Below, in pieces: positions 18,905 through 28,023 of a stretch of DNA of 64,000 nt. Within the stretch, counting starts at the first letter, position 1. Each line of letters begins with the position of its first letter. The notes under the pieces were generated by a model. The model ran no database searches and had not been told where the DNA came from. It saw only the letters and a program-made list of their open reading frames with translations. This DNA comes from Stappia sp. 28M-7 (GTDB lineage Bacteria; Pseudomonadota; Alphaproteobacteria; Rhizobiales; Stappiaceae): positions 1,674,001 through 1,738,000 of the forward strand of contig NZ_JACMIA010000001.1 in the NCBI RefSeq assembly GCF_014252955.1, read 5' to 3'. Both the position numbers and the translations under genes were made by a program.

Positions 18905-20055
18905 CGGCGGGCCTCCAGCGCGTCCAGCAGGATTTCGGCGGCCGTTTCCGCTCCACCGAAGCGGACCGGGATATCGCGGCGCGGAAGGACCAATGCGTCA
19001 TCGGCAGCCTTTGCCAAGGCCTCTGGCGTTAGCCCCTTTTCCGGGACAGTGACGGCGCGCCCATGGCGCACCAGGGCATCGGCGCGCTGCTGTTGCTCCG
19101 TTTCCTTGATCTGGGCAAAGGGCACGAGCACGCTGGGAACGCCGGCATGGAGGATGTCGAGCACGGTGTTGTATCCCGCCTGGCTGATCGAAAGGCGTGC
19201 CCGTGCCAGCAGCGAGGGAAAGTCCCGCCGTGCCCTCTCGACGATGATCGTGTCCCCGCCCTGTGCGGCAAGCGCTGAAAAGCTCTCCTCGTCGATGTCG
19301 TGGCCGGCAAGGAGGCGCCAGCGACAGTCGCCGGCAAGACGGGAGAGGGCAGGGGCCTCGAGAGCCGCTCTGAGCAGCCCGATGCCGACGGCGCCGCCGC
19401 CGCAGGAAACGATGACCTCGTCGCGGCCGTCATCGCCGGGGGCGTCTCTACCGCCCGTGCCGGTCTCGGCAAAGCCCGTATAGCGCAGCAGATGCGACAC
19501 GCGGTCGGCGAAAGGAAAACTGTCCTCCAGCCGTATGAAGGACGGGTCGGAATGAACGAGGACAAGATCGTAGGCGGCCAGCGCCCGCTCGGCCATTTCC
19601 TCTTCCTTCCAGATCTCCTGCTTTCGTACCAGGATGTCGCGGATGGAGGAGGCGATGAGCGGCGGACGAGACAAAGCCTTGGCGGCGTCGACCAGGTTTT
19701 GCATCTCGAACGCGAATGGGCGTCGCCCGAACGGCCAGGTCTCGGTGAGCAACAGGTCGTAAGGTCGTGCCTGAAAGGCGTTCAGCGTTTCCCTGGTCCG
19801 GGCAGCCTTCCACGCTTCGTCGATCTCGCGTCCTTCCTGCGTCAGGAAGGTCTTGAACCGAGCGTCCTGCGCCCTGACCGGCGGCAGCTCGATGACATCG
19901 AGGCCCGAGGTGTCGAGCAGCGGCGGCAGGCTGTTTCCGGTCGCCAGGGTCACCGAAACGCCGCGCGCTGCGAGCGCGCGGCCGATAGCGGCAGCACGCA
20001 GTGCGTGGCCGGTGCCGAGCAGGTGCTGGACATGGATGAAGGCGGAGCGTGTCAT
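18901..20055 (-). CDS. Predicted glycosyltransferase, MurG/GT28-like fold (COG4671-like)
   Basis: A 384-residue cytoplasmic GT-B protein. The N-terminal IHVQHLLGTGHALRAAAIGRAL carries the G-x-G-H loop seen in MurG-like enzymes. The C-terminal half has VIVSCGGGAVG and the nucleotide-sugar region ISQAGYNTVLDILHAGVPSVLVPF. It begins at ATG 20055, overlapping the upstream gene by 4 bp; a longer frame to 20490 lies inside that gene. It is paralogous in layout to the gene at 22504-23724. Donor and acceptor are unknown. Confidence 0.8.
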   Translation of the reverse strand: MTRSAFIHVQHLLGTGHALRAAAIGRALAARGVSVTLATGNSLPPLLDTSGLDVIELPPVRAQDARFKTFLTQEGREIDEAWKAARTRETLNAFQARPYDLLLTETWPFGRRPFAFEMQNLVDAAKALSRPPLIASSIRDILVRKQEIWKEEEMAERALAAYDLVLVHSDPSFIRLEDSFPFADRVSHLLRYTGFAETGTGGRDAPGDDGRDEVIVSCGGGAVGIGLLRAALEAPALSRLAGDCRWRLLAGHDIDEESFSALAAQGGDTIIVERARRDFPSLLARARLSISQAGYNTVLDILHAGVPSVLVPFAQIKETEQQQRADALVRHGRAVTVPEKGLTPEALAKAADDALVLPRRDIPVRFGGAETAAEILLDALEARR

Positions 20056-21179
20056 TGCGGCGAAGCGGTAGCGCGCAGCGCGAAGTTGCGCAAGGCTCGC
20101 CCCAGCAGCCTGTCGAGGCTGGCAGCCCCGCTGGCTAGCGTGTGGCGCTCGCGGATGTGATTGCGGGCAGCAAGCCCCATGTCCGATGCGCGACCGGGGT
20201 TCGAGATGAGCACCGCGAGGTTCTGCGCGAAAGCCACGGCATCTCCCTCCGCAGACAGAAGCCCGGTCGTGCCATGGGCGACGATGTCGGGCACGCCGAA
20301 CGTGTCGCCTCCCACAATGGCAAGGCCGGCGGCCTGAGCCTCCAGGAAGACCAGGCCGAATGCCTCGCGGATCGCCGGCCAGACGAAGAGGTCGTGCGAG
20401 GCGCAAAGGGCCGGGATCTCTTCTCCCGCGACAGCGCCCATGAAGGTGACCGGATGGCGGGCCAGCAGCGCCTCGACCTCTGCCCTGCAAGGCCCGTCGC
20501 CAGCAACGGTGAGGGTGAAGCGGGACGAGGCGGGAAGTTGGTCCAGCGCCTCTGTAAGCAGGCGGTAAGAGGCGAGTTTCGCTCCCTCGCGCATCATGCC
20601 GATGGCGAGCAGCCGGACGGGCTCACCGTCTCGGCGCGGGATGCGCGGCGCCTGCAGGAACCGGCTTGCATCGAGAAACGGGGCAAGGACGGCAAGGCGT
20701 TCCGCTGGAACGACCGCTGCAAGGCACTCCCTGTCAGCCCTGTGCATGGCGGCAACCAGATCGGCGCGGTCGAGAGCTGCGTCGGCCGCAGCAAAGCCAT
20801 AGGCCCAGTCTCCAGTCCTGCGCTTCGGGGCGCGGCTTGCCTCGACAACCACATAGGGTATGCCCAGCCGTGAAGCGATCGCTGGGCCGATCCAGTCGGG
20901 AGCCTTGTGGTAGAGGTGATAGGTCAGGAAGATATCGGGGCGGTAGCCTGACGCCTCCCATGAGGACAGGACACGGCTCGCCTCCGCAAGTGCTGCCTGC
21001 TCGACCTCTTGCTGCGCATCGTTGCCGCCAGTCGCCCTCCACGAGCGAAATCGCGTGGCGACCGTCACTTCGTGTCCGGCAGTTTCCAGCGCCTGGACAA
21101 TCAGCCGTCCCATGGTCCGGTCCCCGGATGGCACCGGATCGTCCAGCGGCTTCATGGGGGCTGTGAAGGCAACACGCAT
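20052..21179 (-). CDS. Glycosyltransferase, GT4-type GT-B fold
   Basis: A 375-residue protein. The C-terminal half has LLAIGMMREGAKLASYRLLTEAL and FTLTVAGDGP. Next comes FMGAVAGEEIPALCASHDLFVWPAIREAFGLVFLEAQAAGLAIVGGD, in which the E-x7-E pattern (REAFGLVFLE) binds the nucleotide sugar. No TM helices are seen. It is flanked by glycosyltransferase genes on both sides and overlaps the next by 4 bp, so it belongs to one transcript. Sugar specificity is not predictable here. Confidence 0.85.
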   Translation of the reverse strand: MRVAFTAPMKPLDDPVPSGDRTMGRLIVQALETAGHEVTVATRFRSWRATGGNDAQQEVEQAALAEASRVLSSWEASGYRPDIFLTYHLYHKAPDWIGPAIASRLGIPYVVVEASRAPKRRTGDWAYGFAAADAALDRADLVAAMHRADRECLAAVVPAERLAVLAPFLDASRFLQAPRIPRRDGEPVRLLAIGMMREGAKLASYRLLTEALDQLPASSRFTLTVAGDGPCRAEVEALLARHPVTFMGAVAGEEIPALCASHDLFVWPAIREAFGLVFLEAQAAGLAIVGGDTFGVPDIVAHGTTGLLSAEGDAVAFAQNLAVLISNPGRASDMGLAARNHIRERHTLASGAASLDRLLGRALRNFALRATASPQ

Positions 21180-21198
21180 GCCGGTGTCCTGGATACCT

Positions 21199-22440
21199 CT
21201 AAGAGGCTTTTGCCTGGTCCTTCAGAAGGGAAGCGAACCGGACCGCCAGCCGGTCGAGCCCCGGATCCGTCGAAAAGCGCTGGCGAACATCCTTGGAGGC
21301 AGCCCGGCCAAGCCGCTCGCGCATCGCCGGATCGGCTATGAGCGAGGCAAGCGCGTCACGCAGGCGCGTGCGGTCTCCAGGCGGGACCAGCAGCCCGGTC
21401 TCTCCGCTGCGAATGAGCTCCGGAATTGCCGAGACGTCGGTGGCCAGGCAGCACAGGCCCATCGCCTGGGCCTCCATCAAGACGTTGGGTAGGCCATCGC
21501 GATCGCCGGACTTCGCCACCTTCGAGGCGAGGACAAAGAGATCGGCACGCTGTGTGGCTTCGATCACGTCCTCGCGCGGGCGTGCCCCGTGCCATGTGAC
21601 GTGGTCGGAGATGCCGAGGGAGCCGGCGAGATCCGCCAGGCGGGTCGCCTGCTCTCCGCCGCCGATATGCTCGAAGTGCCAGTCCAGTCCTTCTGGTAAG
21701 GCTGCCAGAGCCGCCAGAAGGTCGTCGTAGCCCTTTTTTTCCACGGCCCTGCCCACCGACATGATCCGGACCGGGCCTGCCTGTCCGCCGTCGCCTTTGC
21801 CGTAATTCTGACGGCCTGGGAAGGGGGAGAAGTCGAGCCCGTGATAGACCAGCTCCAGCTTGTCCGGCTGGGCGCAGAGCGAGCGGAGATGGTCGAGGTT
21901 GACCCGGGTGCAGGTGACACCCCAGGCGGCATCGTCGAGCTTCACCCGCAGATCCCATTCCTCGCTGGTCCAGATGTCCTTGGCATGGGCAGAAAACGAC
22001 CACCCGCGGCCCGAAAGGTGCGCCGCATACCGCGCGACCGAACAGGGCGTGTGCAGGTAATGGGTATGGATCCAGGCGATATCGCTGGGCAGTTCATGTG
22101 CGAAGACGCAGGCCTGAGCCCAGCGTCGCTGGCGATTGGCATTCGATTCCTTCGCGAAATCGGCCATGAACAGAGCATGGGCATCGCGATAAGTCGGTTG
22201 ACGTTCGGCCCAGCGTTTTGCCCGGGCGACGCGCGCTGCGTCGTCCTTCACATATTCCGGAAGATAGAGCACGTCGGCCGATATCTGCCGGTGCACTTCG
22301 TGGATAAAGGGGTCGTAAGGCTGGCGCAGGGCGACGATCAGCTGCCCGATCCCCCGGCGCTCAAGGCCTAGGATTTCCTGCGCGATGAAGGTCTCCGACA
22401 GGCGCGGATACCCTTTTACGACGACGGCAATGCGGGACAT
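21199..22440 (-). CDS. Glycosyltransferase, GT4-type
   Basis: A 413-residue GT-B enzyme. The N-terminus (VVVKGYPRLSETFIAQEI) is the acceptor-domain motif common in exopolysaccharide and colanic-acid GT4 enzymes. The C-terminal domain has RIMSVGRAVEKKGYDDLLAAL and a donor-binding region with DGLPNVLMEAQAMGLCCLATD (E-x7-E variant), then SGETGLLVPPGD. It is the second gene of the leftward operon, 63 bp after the first and 19 bp before the third. Confidence 0.87.
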   Translation of the reverse strand: MSRIAVVVKGYPRLSETFIAQEILGLERRGIGQLIVALRQPYDPFIHEVHRQISADVLYLPEYVKDDAARVARAKRWAERQPTYRDAHALFMADFAKESNANRQRRWAQACVFAHELPSDIAWIHTHYLHTPCSVARYAAHLSGRGWSFSAHAKDIWTSEEWDLRVKLDDAAWGVTCTRVNLDHLRSLCAQPDKLELVYHGLDFSPFPGRQNYGKGDGGQAGPVRIMSVGRAVEKKGYDDLLAALAALPEGLDWHFEHIGGGEQATRLADLAGSLGISDHVTWHGARPREDVIEATQRADLFVLASKVAKSGDRDGLPNVLMEAQAMGLCCLATDVSAIPELIRSGETGLLVPPGDRTRLRDALASLIADPAMRERLGRAASKDVRQRFSTDPGLDRLAVRFASLLKDQAKAS

Positions 22441-22503
22441 GCGATGCGAAGGTCCTGAAATCGTGAAGGTCGGTTCCGACCGGTGCGGATGAACGCGGAT
22501 CGC

Positions 22504-23724
22504 TCAGGCGCGCACGGACGCGAGTTCCCTGACAGCGCCGCTCCGCTGCGCAAGGATGCGCTCCACCCGGTCGCCGATCACGTCCAGGCCGCCGAGCAGG
22601 TTGTCTATGCCGGCGGTGGAGGGGGGCGCGAGCCACGGTAGTTCCGCCAGTGCGTCGATCATCTTGTCGACATCGGGGTAATCATCGATCGGCAGCACCT
22701 TCAGCAGACCGATGGTCTCGGCGCGCGTTGCGCGGATCGACTGTTCGCGGCGGGGAACGACACGCGGCACGAGAAGCGTCGGCTTGTCGAAGGACAGAAT
22801 CTCGCAGAACGTGTTGTAGCCGCCCATTCCCACGATCGCCTTGGCACCGGCCATATAGGGCTCGATGGTCGGAAGGAACCGCAGGATGTGCACGTCGCGA
22901 AGCGATTCTGCCCGTGCTTGGAACTCTGCCGCGGCCTGTGCCGGCATGAACGGGCCGAGTACGATCAGAGCGGGAAAGAGCGGTTGCGCGCGCGATTCGT
23001 AAGCGCGCATCACCCAGTCGACCATCTCCACACCGTCGCCACCGCCACCCGGCGTGACCAGAATGTACGGTTCGTCGTCGAAGGGCAGGGGCTCGGTGAT
23101 CCGCGCATCGGCCGGTACGTCACGGCGCAGATAGCCTGTGTTCACTGCCTTCGCGTGAACATTTGCGGACAGGCCCATGCCCGCCAGCGGGTCGTGCAGG
23201 TCGGGTGGGCCGTAGACCCAGATCTCGTCGTAGAGGCTCTCCAGGGCCGGGTCGACGTTCTTGCGCGTCCACTCTTCACGCAGCACCGTCGGGTCGTCCA
23301 TCACGTCGCGCAGGCCCAGGATCAGGCGGGTGTTGCCACGCTCCTTGAGCATCTCCAGCGTGCCGAGGATCTCGCCGCGCAGGCCGAGAGGTTCCTTGTC
23401 GACGATCAGGATGTCCGGGTCGAAGACCTTGGCCGTGTGCTCGATGATCGAGGTGCGGATGGCAAGGATGTGCTCGATGTTGAGCGACAGCGACAGCGGC
23501 GTGTACTCGCCGTTGCGCAGCTTGATCACACCGGGAATGCGGACGAAGTCGACGCGCGAGCGAAACTCGAAGCTGCCGATGATCGGCGATCCCGACAGGA
23601 TCAGTACGGACATGTCCGAAAAACGACGGGTCAGCGCATGCGCGATGGTACGGCACCGTCGCAGATGACCGAGCCCGAAGGAATCATGGCTGTAGATCAG
23701 CACTTTCGGGGCGCTATTGGTCAT
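22504..23724 (-). CDS. Predicted glycosyltransferase, MurG/GT28-like fold (COG4671-like)
   Basis: A 406-residue protein starting with VLIYSHDSFGLGHLRRCRTIAHAL, the G-x-G-H loop of GT28-like enzymes. The C-terminal ILVTPGGGGDG and AIVGMGGYNTFCEILSFDKPTLLVPRV form the donor site. It is the first gene of the five-gene leftward operon and is divergent, across 198 bp, from the ABC-exporter-like gene. A second protein with the same layout lies at 18901-20055. The function is unknown beyond sugar transfer. Confidence 0.82.
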   Translation of the reverse strand: MTNSAPKVLIYSHDSFGLGHLRRCRTIAHALTRRFSDMSVLILSGSPIIGSFEFRSRVDFVRIPGVIKLRNGEYTPLSLSLNIEHILAIRTSIIEHTAKVFDPDILIVDKEPLGLRGEILGTLEMLKERGNTRLILGLRDVMDDPTVLREEWTRKNVDPALESLYDEIWVYGPPDLHDPLAGMGLSANVHAKAVNTGYLRRDVPADARITEPLPFDDEPYILVTPGGGGDGVEMVDWVMRAYESRAQPLFPALIVLGPFMPAQAAAEFQARAESLRDVHILRFLPTIEPYMAGAKAIVGMGGYNTFCEILSFDKPTLLVPRVVPRREQSIRATRAETIGLLKVLPIDDYPDVDKMIDALAELPWLAPPSTAGIDNLLGGLDVIGDRVERILAQRSGAVRELASVRA

Positions 23725-23922
23725 GCCTACCCATTCGGTCAGCGCGTCGGTACTGCCGCACGACCACGCGTCCCCATTGTCAGTCTTTCTCTATCTTCCG
23801 ATTGCCGCCGATGCAAGGGCGAGGGCTATTGTTACTTGTAGCGATTTCGCTGGGCTGCGCTATGATGCGCGTGAGACCTGCCGGATGGTGAACAGGCCCG
23901 CGACCCGATAACGCGACCGACG
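23725..23922. promoter_or_regulatory. Divergent promoter region of the glycosyltransferase and ABC-like operons
   Basis: This 198-bp gap must hold start sites for both operons. I see no strong palindrome or tandem repeat in it. Local AT content is raised around 23780-23850, as in a promoter. Confidence 0.35.
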
Positions 23923-26517
23923 ATGGAAAAAAGCCTTTTCAAGTTCATCTGGCGATACAGCGCCCGTCAGCAACTGACGATCCTGCTCATCACGGTGATC
24001 GCCTATCCGGTCACCTATGTGCTGCTGGAACTGCCCAAGCTCATCGTCAACGACGCAATTCAGGGCGAGAACTTCCCGCGCGAGGTCTATGGGCTCGAGT
24101 TCGACCAGGTGTCCTACCTCGTCGTGCTCTGTCTCGCCTTTCTCGGCCTCGTGATCCTGTCCAACGGCATCAAGCTCGCCTTGAACGTCTACAAGGGGCG
24201 GCTGGGCGAGCGCATGTTGCGCCGCCTACGATTCGAGCTGTTCCAACGCGTCCTGCGTTTCCGACTGCCGCATTTCAAGAAGGTCAGCTCCGGCGAGATC
24301 ATCCCGATGATCACATCGGAGGTGGAAGACGTCGGTGGCTTCATCGGCGAGGCCGTGGCGCTTCCTGCCTACCAGGGCGGCATGCTGGCCGTACAGATCG
24401 GCTTCATCTTCATGCAGGACCCCTTGCTCGGGCTGGCGGCCATCTCGTCCTACCCGATGCAGGCCTATGTCATCCCGAAGCTGCAGAAGCGGGTCGTCCT
24501 GCTGTCGCGCCAACGGGTGCGCAACGTGCGCGTGATCGCCGACAAGATCGGCGAGAGCATCGGTGGCGTGTCGGAAATTCACGCCAACGATGCGTCCGCC
24601 TGGCACTCCGCGGACATCTCCGAGCGCCTCTACACGAATTACCAGATCCGCTTCAAGATCTTCAACTGGAAGTATTTCATCAAGTTTTTGAACAACTTCA
24701 TGAACCAGTTGACGCCGTTCCTGTTCTATCTGATCGGCGGTTGGCTGGTGATCGAAGGTGATCTTTCGATCGGTGCGCTGCTTGCCGTCATCGCTGCCTA
24801 CAAGGATCTTGCCGGCCCCTGGAAGGAGCTGCTGGCCTACTATCAGATGGTTGCGGACGTCGAGGTGAAGTACCAGACCGTGGTCGAGAACTTCGATCCT
24901 GCCGACATCTATCCGGTCACGCGGCTGACGGACGACAACGCGGACGTAGATCTGTCCGGCGATCTGGTGATGCGCAGCGTCAGCTTCTCCGGCGGCGCTG
25001 CGGGGCAGGAAGTCTTCGATGTCTCGTTGACGGTACCATCCGGGGCTCAGGCGGCGGTCGCCGGGCCGGACGGATCCGGTCGGTCCGAAGTCCTGCAGCT
25101 CGCAGCCGGCTTGCTGGGAGCGACGAGCGGGCGGGTCGAGATCGGCGGGCACAATCTCGACAATCTGGGCGAGGCGGTGCTGGGCCGTCAGATAGCCTAT
25201 GTCGGTCCTTCGGTGCATGTGTGGACCGGTACGGTACGAGACAACATTCTCTATGGCCTGCGCCATCGCCCGTTGCGCGTCCCAGAGCGGGAAGGCGAGG
25301 ACAAGGCCAGATACGCTCGCTGGCTGGCCGAGGCGCGTGCAACGGAGAACCCGGATTACGACATCCAGGCCGAATGGGAGGACTTCCAGGCCGCCGGTGT
25401 CGATACGATTGACGACCTGGACTCGCGCGCGCTTGAGCTCATCGAAATGACAGGCCTTGCGGCGGATGTTTTCCGAATGGGATTGCAGTCGCCCATCGAC
25501 CCGGCGCGCCATCCGGAGTTCGCCGACCGCGTGCTTGCCGTGCGCAGGGCGCTGGCCGACAGGGTTGCCGGAGACGGCCGTCTCGCTGCGATGGTCGAGT
25601 TGTGGGATGTCGAGCGGTTCAACAACTCTGCCAGCCTTGCCGAAAACCTGCTCTTCGCAATGCCGGTTGATCCGACGGTCGGCATCTACACCCTGGCATC
25701 GGACCCGGATGTTGCTGCTGCGCTCGACGAGACGGGCTTGCGGAGCCGGCTGGTCGAGATCGGCCTGAAGATCGCCGGCACGATGGTCGAGCTGTTCGCA
25801 AATGTCAGCGACGATTCCGGACTGCTCGGGGATTACTCCTTCATCACGCTCGACGAACTGCCGGAGTTCGACAGGATCGTGCGCACCTCTCGCCTTGAAT
25901 CGTCGAAGGGGCAGCTGCGCGATCCCGACCAGGAGCGGCTGATCGGCCTGGCCTTCAAGCTGATTCCTGCCCGTCACCGCCTCGGCGTCCTGGACGATGC
26001 CATGCGTGAGGAGATCGTTGCGGCGCGCGCGGCCTTCCACAAGCGGCTGAACGGCGACCAGAGCCGCTTCGTTGTCTTCGACCGCGACAGTTTCATCGCG
26101 CCGATGTCCATCGAGGACAATCTGCTGTTCGGGCGCCCACGCGTCGACCGGCGCGATGCGCGCGAGAAGATCGACGGTCTCATCCGGTCCATCGTCGACG
26201 AAATGGAACTGCGCCGTCCGATCGTGCGTGCGGGGCTCGACTTCCATGTCGGTGTCGCGGGATCGCGTCTGTCCACGGGGCAGCGGCGGCGCGTTGCGCT
26301 GGTGCGGGCGCTGATGAAGAACGCTCCGATCACCATCCTTGACGATACCGCGGGCAGCGGCAGCGACGACGACAAGGCCTTGCGCGCCTCGATCCGCAAG
26401 GCGCTCAAGGGCCGCATGTTGCTTTTCGGCGCGCCCAATTTGATCGTGGCGGGCGAATTCGACCATAGTATCGTTATGAACCAGGGACGTGTTGTGGATG
26501 AGGAAGGTGCCGGATGA
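23923..26517 (+). CDS. ABC-exporter-like membrane protein with degenerate, enlarged ATPase domain
   Basis: An 864-residue protein. Residues about 15-330 are an exporter-type TM domain (six helices by eye). The ATPase part is strongly altered. Walker A is GPDGSGRS (381-388), with arginine for the essential lysine. The Q-loop glutamine is missing in YVGPSVHVW (about 425). The catalytic Glu after Walker B is Asp (ILDD, 807-808). The H-loop reads LLFGAPN without histidine. Only the signature survives, as LSTGQ (783-787). About 335 residues separate Q-loop and signature, against about 50-60 normally. That insert repeats the post-Q-loop motif: TVRDNILYG, SLAENLLFA, SIEDNLLFG. ATP hydrolysis is doubtful; a regulatory or structural membrane role is possible. 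Confidence 0.8.
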   Translation: MEKSLFKFIWRYSARQQLTILLITVIAYPVTYVLLELPKLIVNDAIQGENFPREVYGLEFDQVSYLVVLCLAFLGLVILSNGIKLALNVYKGRLGERMLRRLRFELFQRVLRFRLPHFKKVSSGEIIPMITSEVEDVGGFIGEAVALPAYQGGMLAVQIGFIFMQDPLLGLAAISSYPMQAYVIPKLQKRVVLLSRQRVRNVRVIADKIGESIGGVSEIHANDASAWHSADISERLYTNYQIRFKIFNWKYFIKFLNNFMNQLTPFLFYLIGGWLVIEGDLSIGALLAVIAAYKDLAGPWKELLAYYQMVADVEVKYQTVVENFDPADIYPVTRLTDDNADVDLSGDLVMRSVSFSGGAAGQEVFDVSLTVPSGAQAAVAGPDGSGRSEVLQLAAGLLGATSGRVEIGGHNLDNLGEAVLGRQIAYVGPSVHVWTGTVRDNILYGLRHRPLRVPEREGEDKARYARWLAEARATENPDYDIQAEWEDFQAAGVDTIDDLDSRALELIEMTGLAADVFRMGLQSPIDPARHPEFADRVLAVRRALADRVAGDGRLAAMVELWDVERFNNSASLAENLLFAMPVDPTVGIYTLASDPDVAAALDETGLRSRLVEIGLKIAGTMVELFANVSDDSGLLGDYSFITLDELPEFDRIVRTSRLESSKGQLRDPDQERLIGLAFKLIPARHRLGVLDDAMREEIVAARAAFHKRLNGDQSRFVVFDRDSFIAPMSIEDNLLFGRPRVDRRDAREKIDGLIRSIVDEMELRRPIVRAGLDFHVGVAGSRLSTGQRRRVALVRALMKNAPITILDDTAGSGSDDDKALRASIRKALKGRMLLFGAPNLIVAGEFDHSIVMNQGRVVDEEGAG

Positions 26518-26606
26518 AGCATCTGCTCGCCCCTGTTGACGCCCCTTACCTGACTGCGGATGAGGCCGGTACCGTTCCGGCCGCACTCCCGAAGGAGGAC
26601 ATGTGA
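26514..26606 (+). CDS. Candidate 30-residue ORF coupled to both neighbours
   Basis: ATG at 26514 overlaps the stop of the ABC-like gene (ATGA) and has AGGAAGG at 26501-26507, six bases upstream. The ORF of 30 codons ends in ATGTGA at 26601-26606, overlapping the GTG start of the next gene at 26603. The peptide starts MKHLLAPVDAPYL and is acidic with no TM helix. A good ribosome-binding site and overlap at both ends favour translation. It may be a real small protein or only a coupling device. Confidence 0.45.
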   Translation: MKHLLAPVDAPYLTADEAGTVPAALPKEDM

Positions 26607-27061
26607 CCCTTGACGCGGAAGTCGATGCACTGCGGCGCGTACCGCTTTTCCGAGGCATCGACGCCACCAAGCTGAGGCTCCTGGCCTTCATTTCCGACCG
26701 GACGAGTTTTACGCCGGGCGAGCACCTTTGCGATCAGGGGGACGAGGGCGATTCCGCGTTCATCATCCTTGCCGGTGAGGCCGAGGTGCGGGTGAGCACG
26801 CCGGACGGCGAACGCGCAGTGGCGCGGCTGGGCGAGAATTCGATAGTTGGCGAGATCGCGATCCTGTGCGACGTTCCCCGGACGGCCACTGTCGTAGCTA
26901 CCAAGGAGATGGACGTCCTCACCGTTTCGAAGGACGATTTCCTCCGTCTCCTCAAGGAGTTCCCGGATATGTCGCTAGAGGTGATGCGTACGCTCGCCAA
27001 ACGCCTGGATCGTACTACCCAGGATCTCGTCGCACTCCAGTCCTCGGGCGGCAGGGCGTGA
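26603..27061 (+). CDS. Cyclic nucleotide-binding domain protein without DNA-binding domain
   Basis: A 152-residue protein that is almost only a cNMP-binding beta-barrel. The phosphate-binding cassette GEIAILCDVPRTATV keeps the Gly-Glu and Arg-Thr-Ala residues that hold the ribose and cyclic phosphate. C-terminal helices (EVMRTLAKRLDRTTQDLVAL) resemble the CRP dimer helix, but no helix-turn-helix follows, so it is not a transcription factor. GTG at 26603 has AGGAGG at 26593-26598. A class III cyclase is two genes downstream. It is probably a cAMP-responsive partner of the adjacent ABC-like protein. Confidence 0.85.
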   Translation: MTLDAEVDALRRVPLFRGIDATKLRLLAFISDRTSFTPGEHLCDQGDEGDSAFIILAGEAEVRVSTPDGERAVARLGENSIVGEIAILCDVPRTATVVATKEMDVLTVSKDDFLRLLKEFPDMSLEVMRTLAKRLDRTTQDLVALQSSGGRA

Positions 27062-27080
27062 AGACGGGGATGGCCTTTCT

Positions 27081-27899
27081 GTGACCCTTTCGCTGAAGCT
27101 GTGGGGCGTGCGCGGATCGACGCCGACGCCCGGTCCATCGACACTGCGCTACGGCGGAGAAACGACGTGTTTCGAAATTCACGCCGGCGATGACATCTTC
27201 ATGATCGACTGCGGATCGGGTGCGCGCAGTCTCGGTATGGAACTGCACGCCCGCCCGCCGGCGGAATACGATCTCTTCTTCACCCACACCCATCTCGATC
27301 ATATCTGTGGGTTGCCGTTCTTCACCCCTGCCTATGACGATAGGTTTTCCATCAATGCCTGGGCCGGGCATTTTGCCGACAGTTCCGGGCTGATGGATAT
27401 CATCTGTCGCATCATGTCTCCGCCGATCTTCCCCGTGGCGGCCAACACGCTGCGCGCCGTGACTTTCCGCAATTTCCGCGCTGGCGGCGAGGTCGAGCGA
27501 AAGGGCGCTGCACACCTGACGACGATTGCGCTCAATCATCCGGGCGGCGCGACGGGCTACCGGATCGCGCATGAGGGCAAATCGATCTGCGTGATCACCG
27601 ATCACGAGCACGGCGATGCCGAAGTGGATCGGGCTGTCCGGCGCTTCGTGGAAGGCGCCGACGTGATGATCTACGATGCCATGTACACGGACCAGGAATA
27701 CGCCCGCTACGCCGGTTGGGGGCACTCCACCTGGCAGAAGGGTGTGGAATTGGCGCTGGAAGCCGGCGTTTCGCAGATCGTCCTGCATCACCATGACCCT
27801 AAGAGGTCCGACGATGCGCTCGACGCCATCGGCGAGGAAGCTGCGCGCCGGCACGCCGGCGCCGTCGTCGGGCGTGAGGGGATGGTTGTCGTTCCCTGA
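27081..27899 (+). CDS. Metallo-beta-lactamase-fold hydrolase
   Basis: A 272-residue protein with a full dinuclear metal site: HTHLDH near residue 75, a histidine in NHPGG, an aspartate in MIYDAMYTD and a histidine in IVLHHHD. The N-terminal LWGVRGSTPTPGPSTLRYGGET is typical of the RNase Z/PhnP-like branch, whose members are often phosphodiesterases. It starts at GTG 27081, 19 bp after the cNMP-binding gene. Given a cNMP sensor upstream and a cyclase downstream, a cyclic-nucleotide phosphodiesterase role is attractive but unproven. Confidence 0.82.
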   Translation: MTLSLKLWGVRGSTPTPGPSTLRYGGETTCFEIHAGDDIFMIDCGSGARSLGMELHARPPAEYDLFFTHTHLDHICGLPFFTPAYDDRFSINAWAGHFADSSGLMDIICRIMSPPIFPVAANTLRAVTFRNFRAGGEVERKGAAHLTTIALNHPGGATGYRIAHEGKSICVITDHEHGDAEVDRAVRRFVEGADVMIYDAMYTDQEYARYAGWGHSTWQKGVELALEAGVSQIVLHHHDPKRSDDALDAIGEEAARRHAGAVVGREGMVVVP

Positions 27900-28023
27900 C
27901 CCGCGGGGCGATGTATCCTTTTGCAAGGGCGTGACGGCGAGGCATTCTATGCAGCAAAACGTCATGCGATGAGGCCGCGAGGGCATCTGGGCTCTTGGGG
28001 GCGTTCTGGCGAGGGGAGGGGCG

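Noticed and set aside
24226-26691. Leftward open frame of 821 codons opposite the ABC-like gene
   Set aside because: Because the ABC-like protein is degenerate I checked whether this strand was the real one. The rightward frame has TM helices, an LSTGQ signature and a ribosome-binding arrangement; the leftward one has none.
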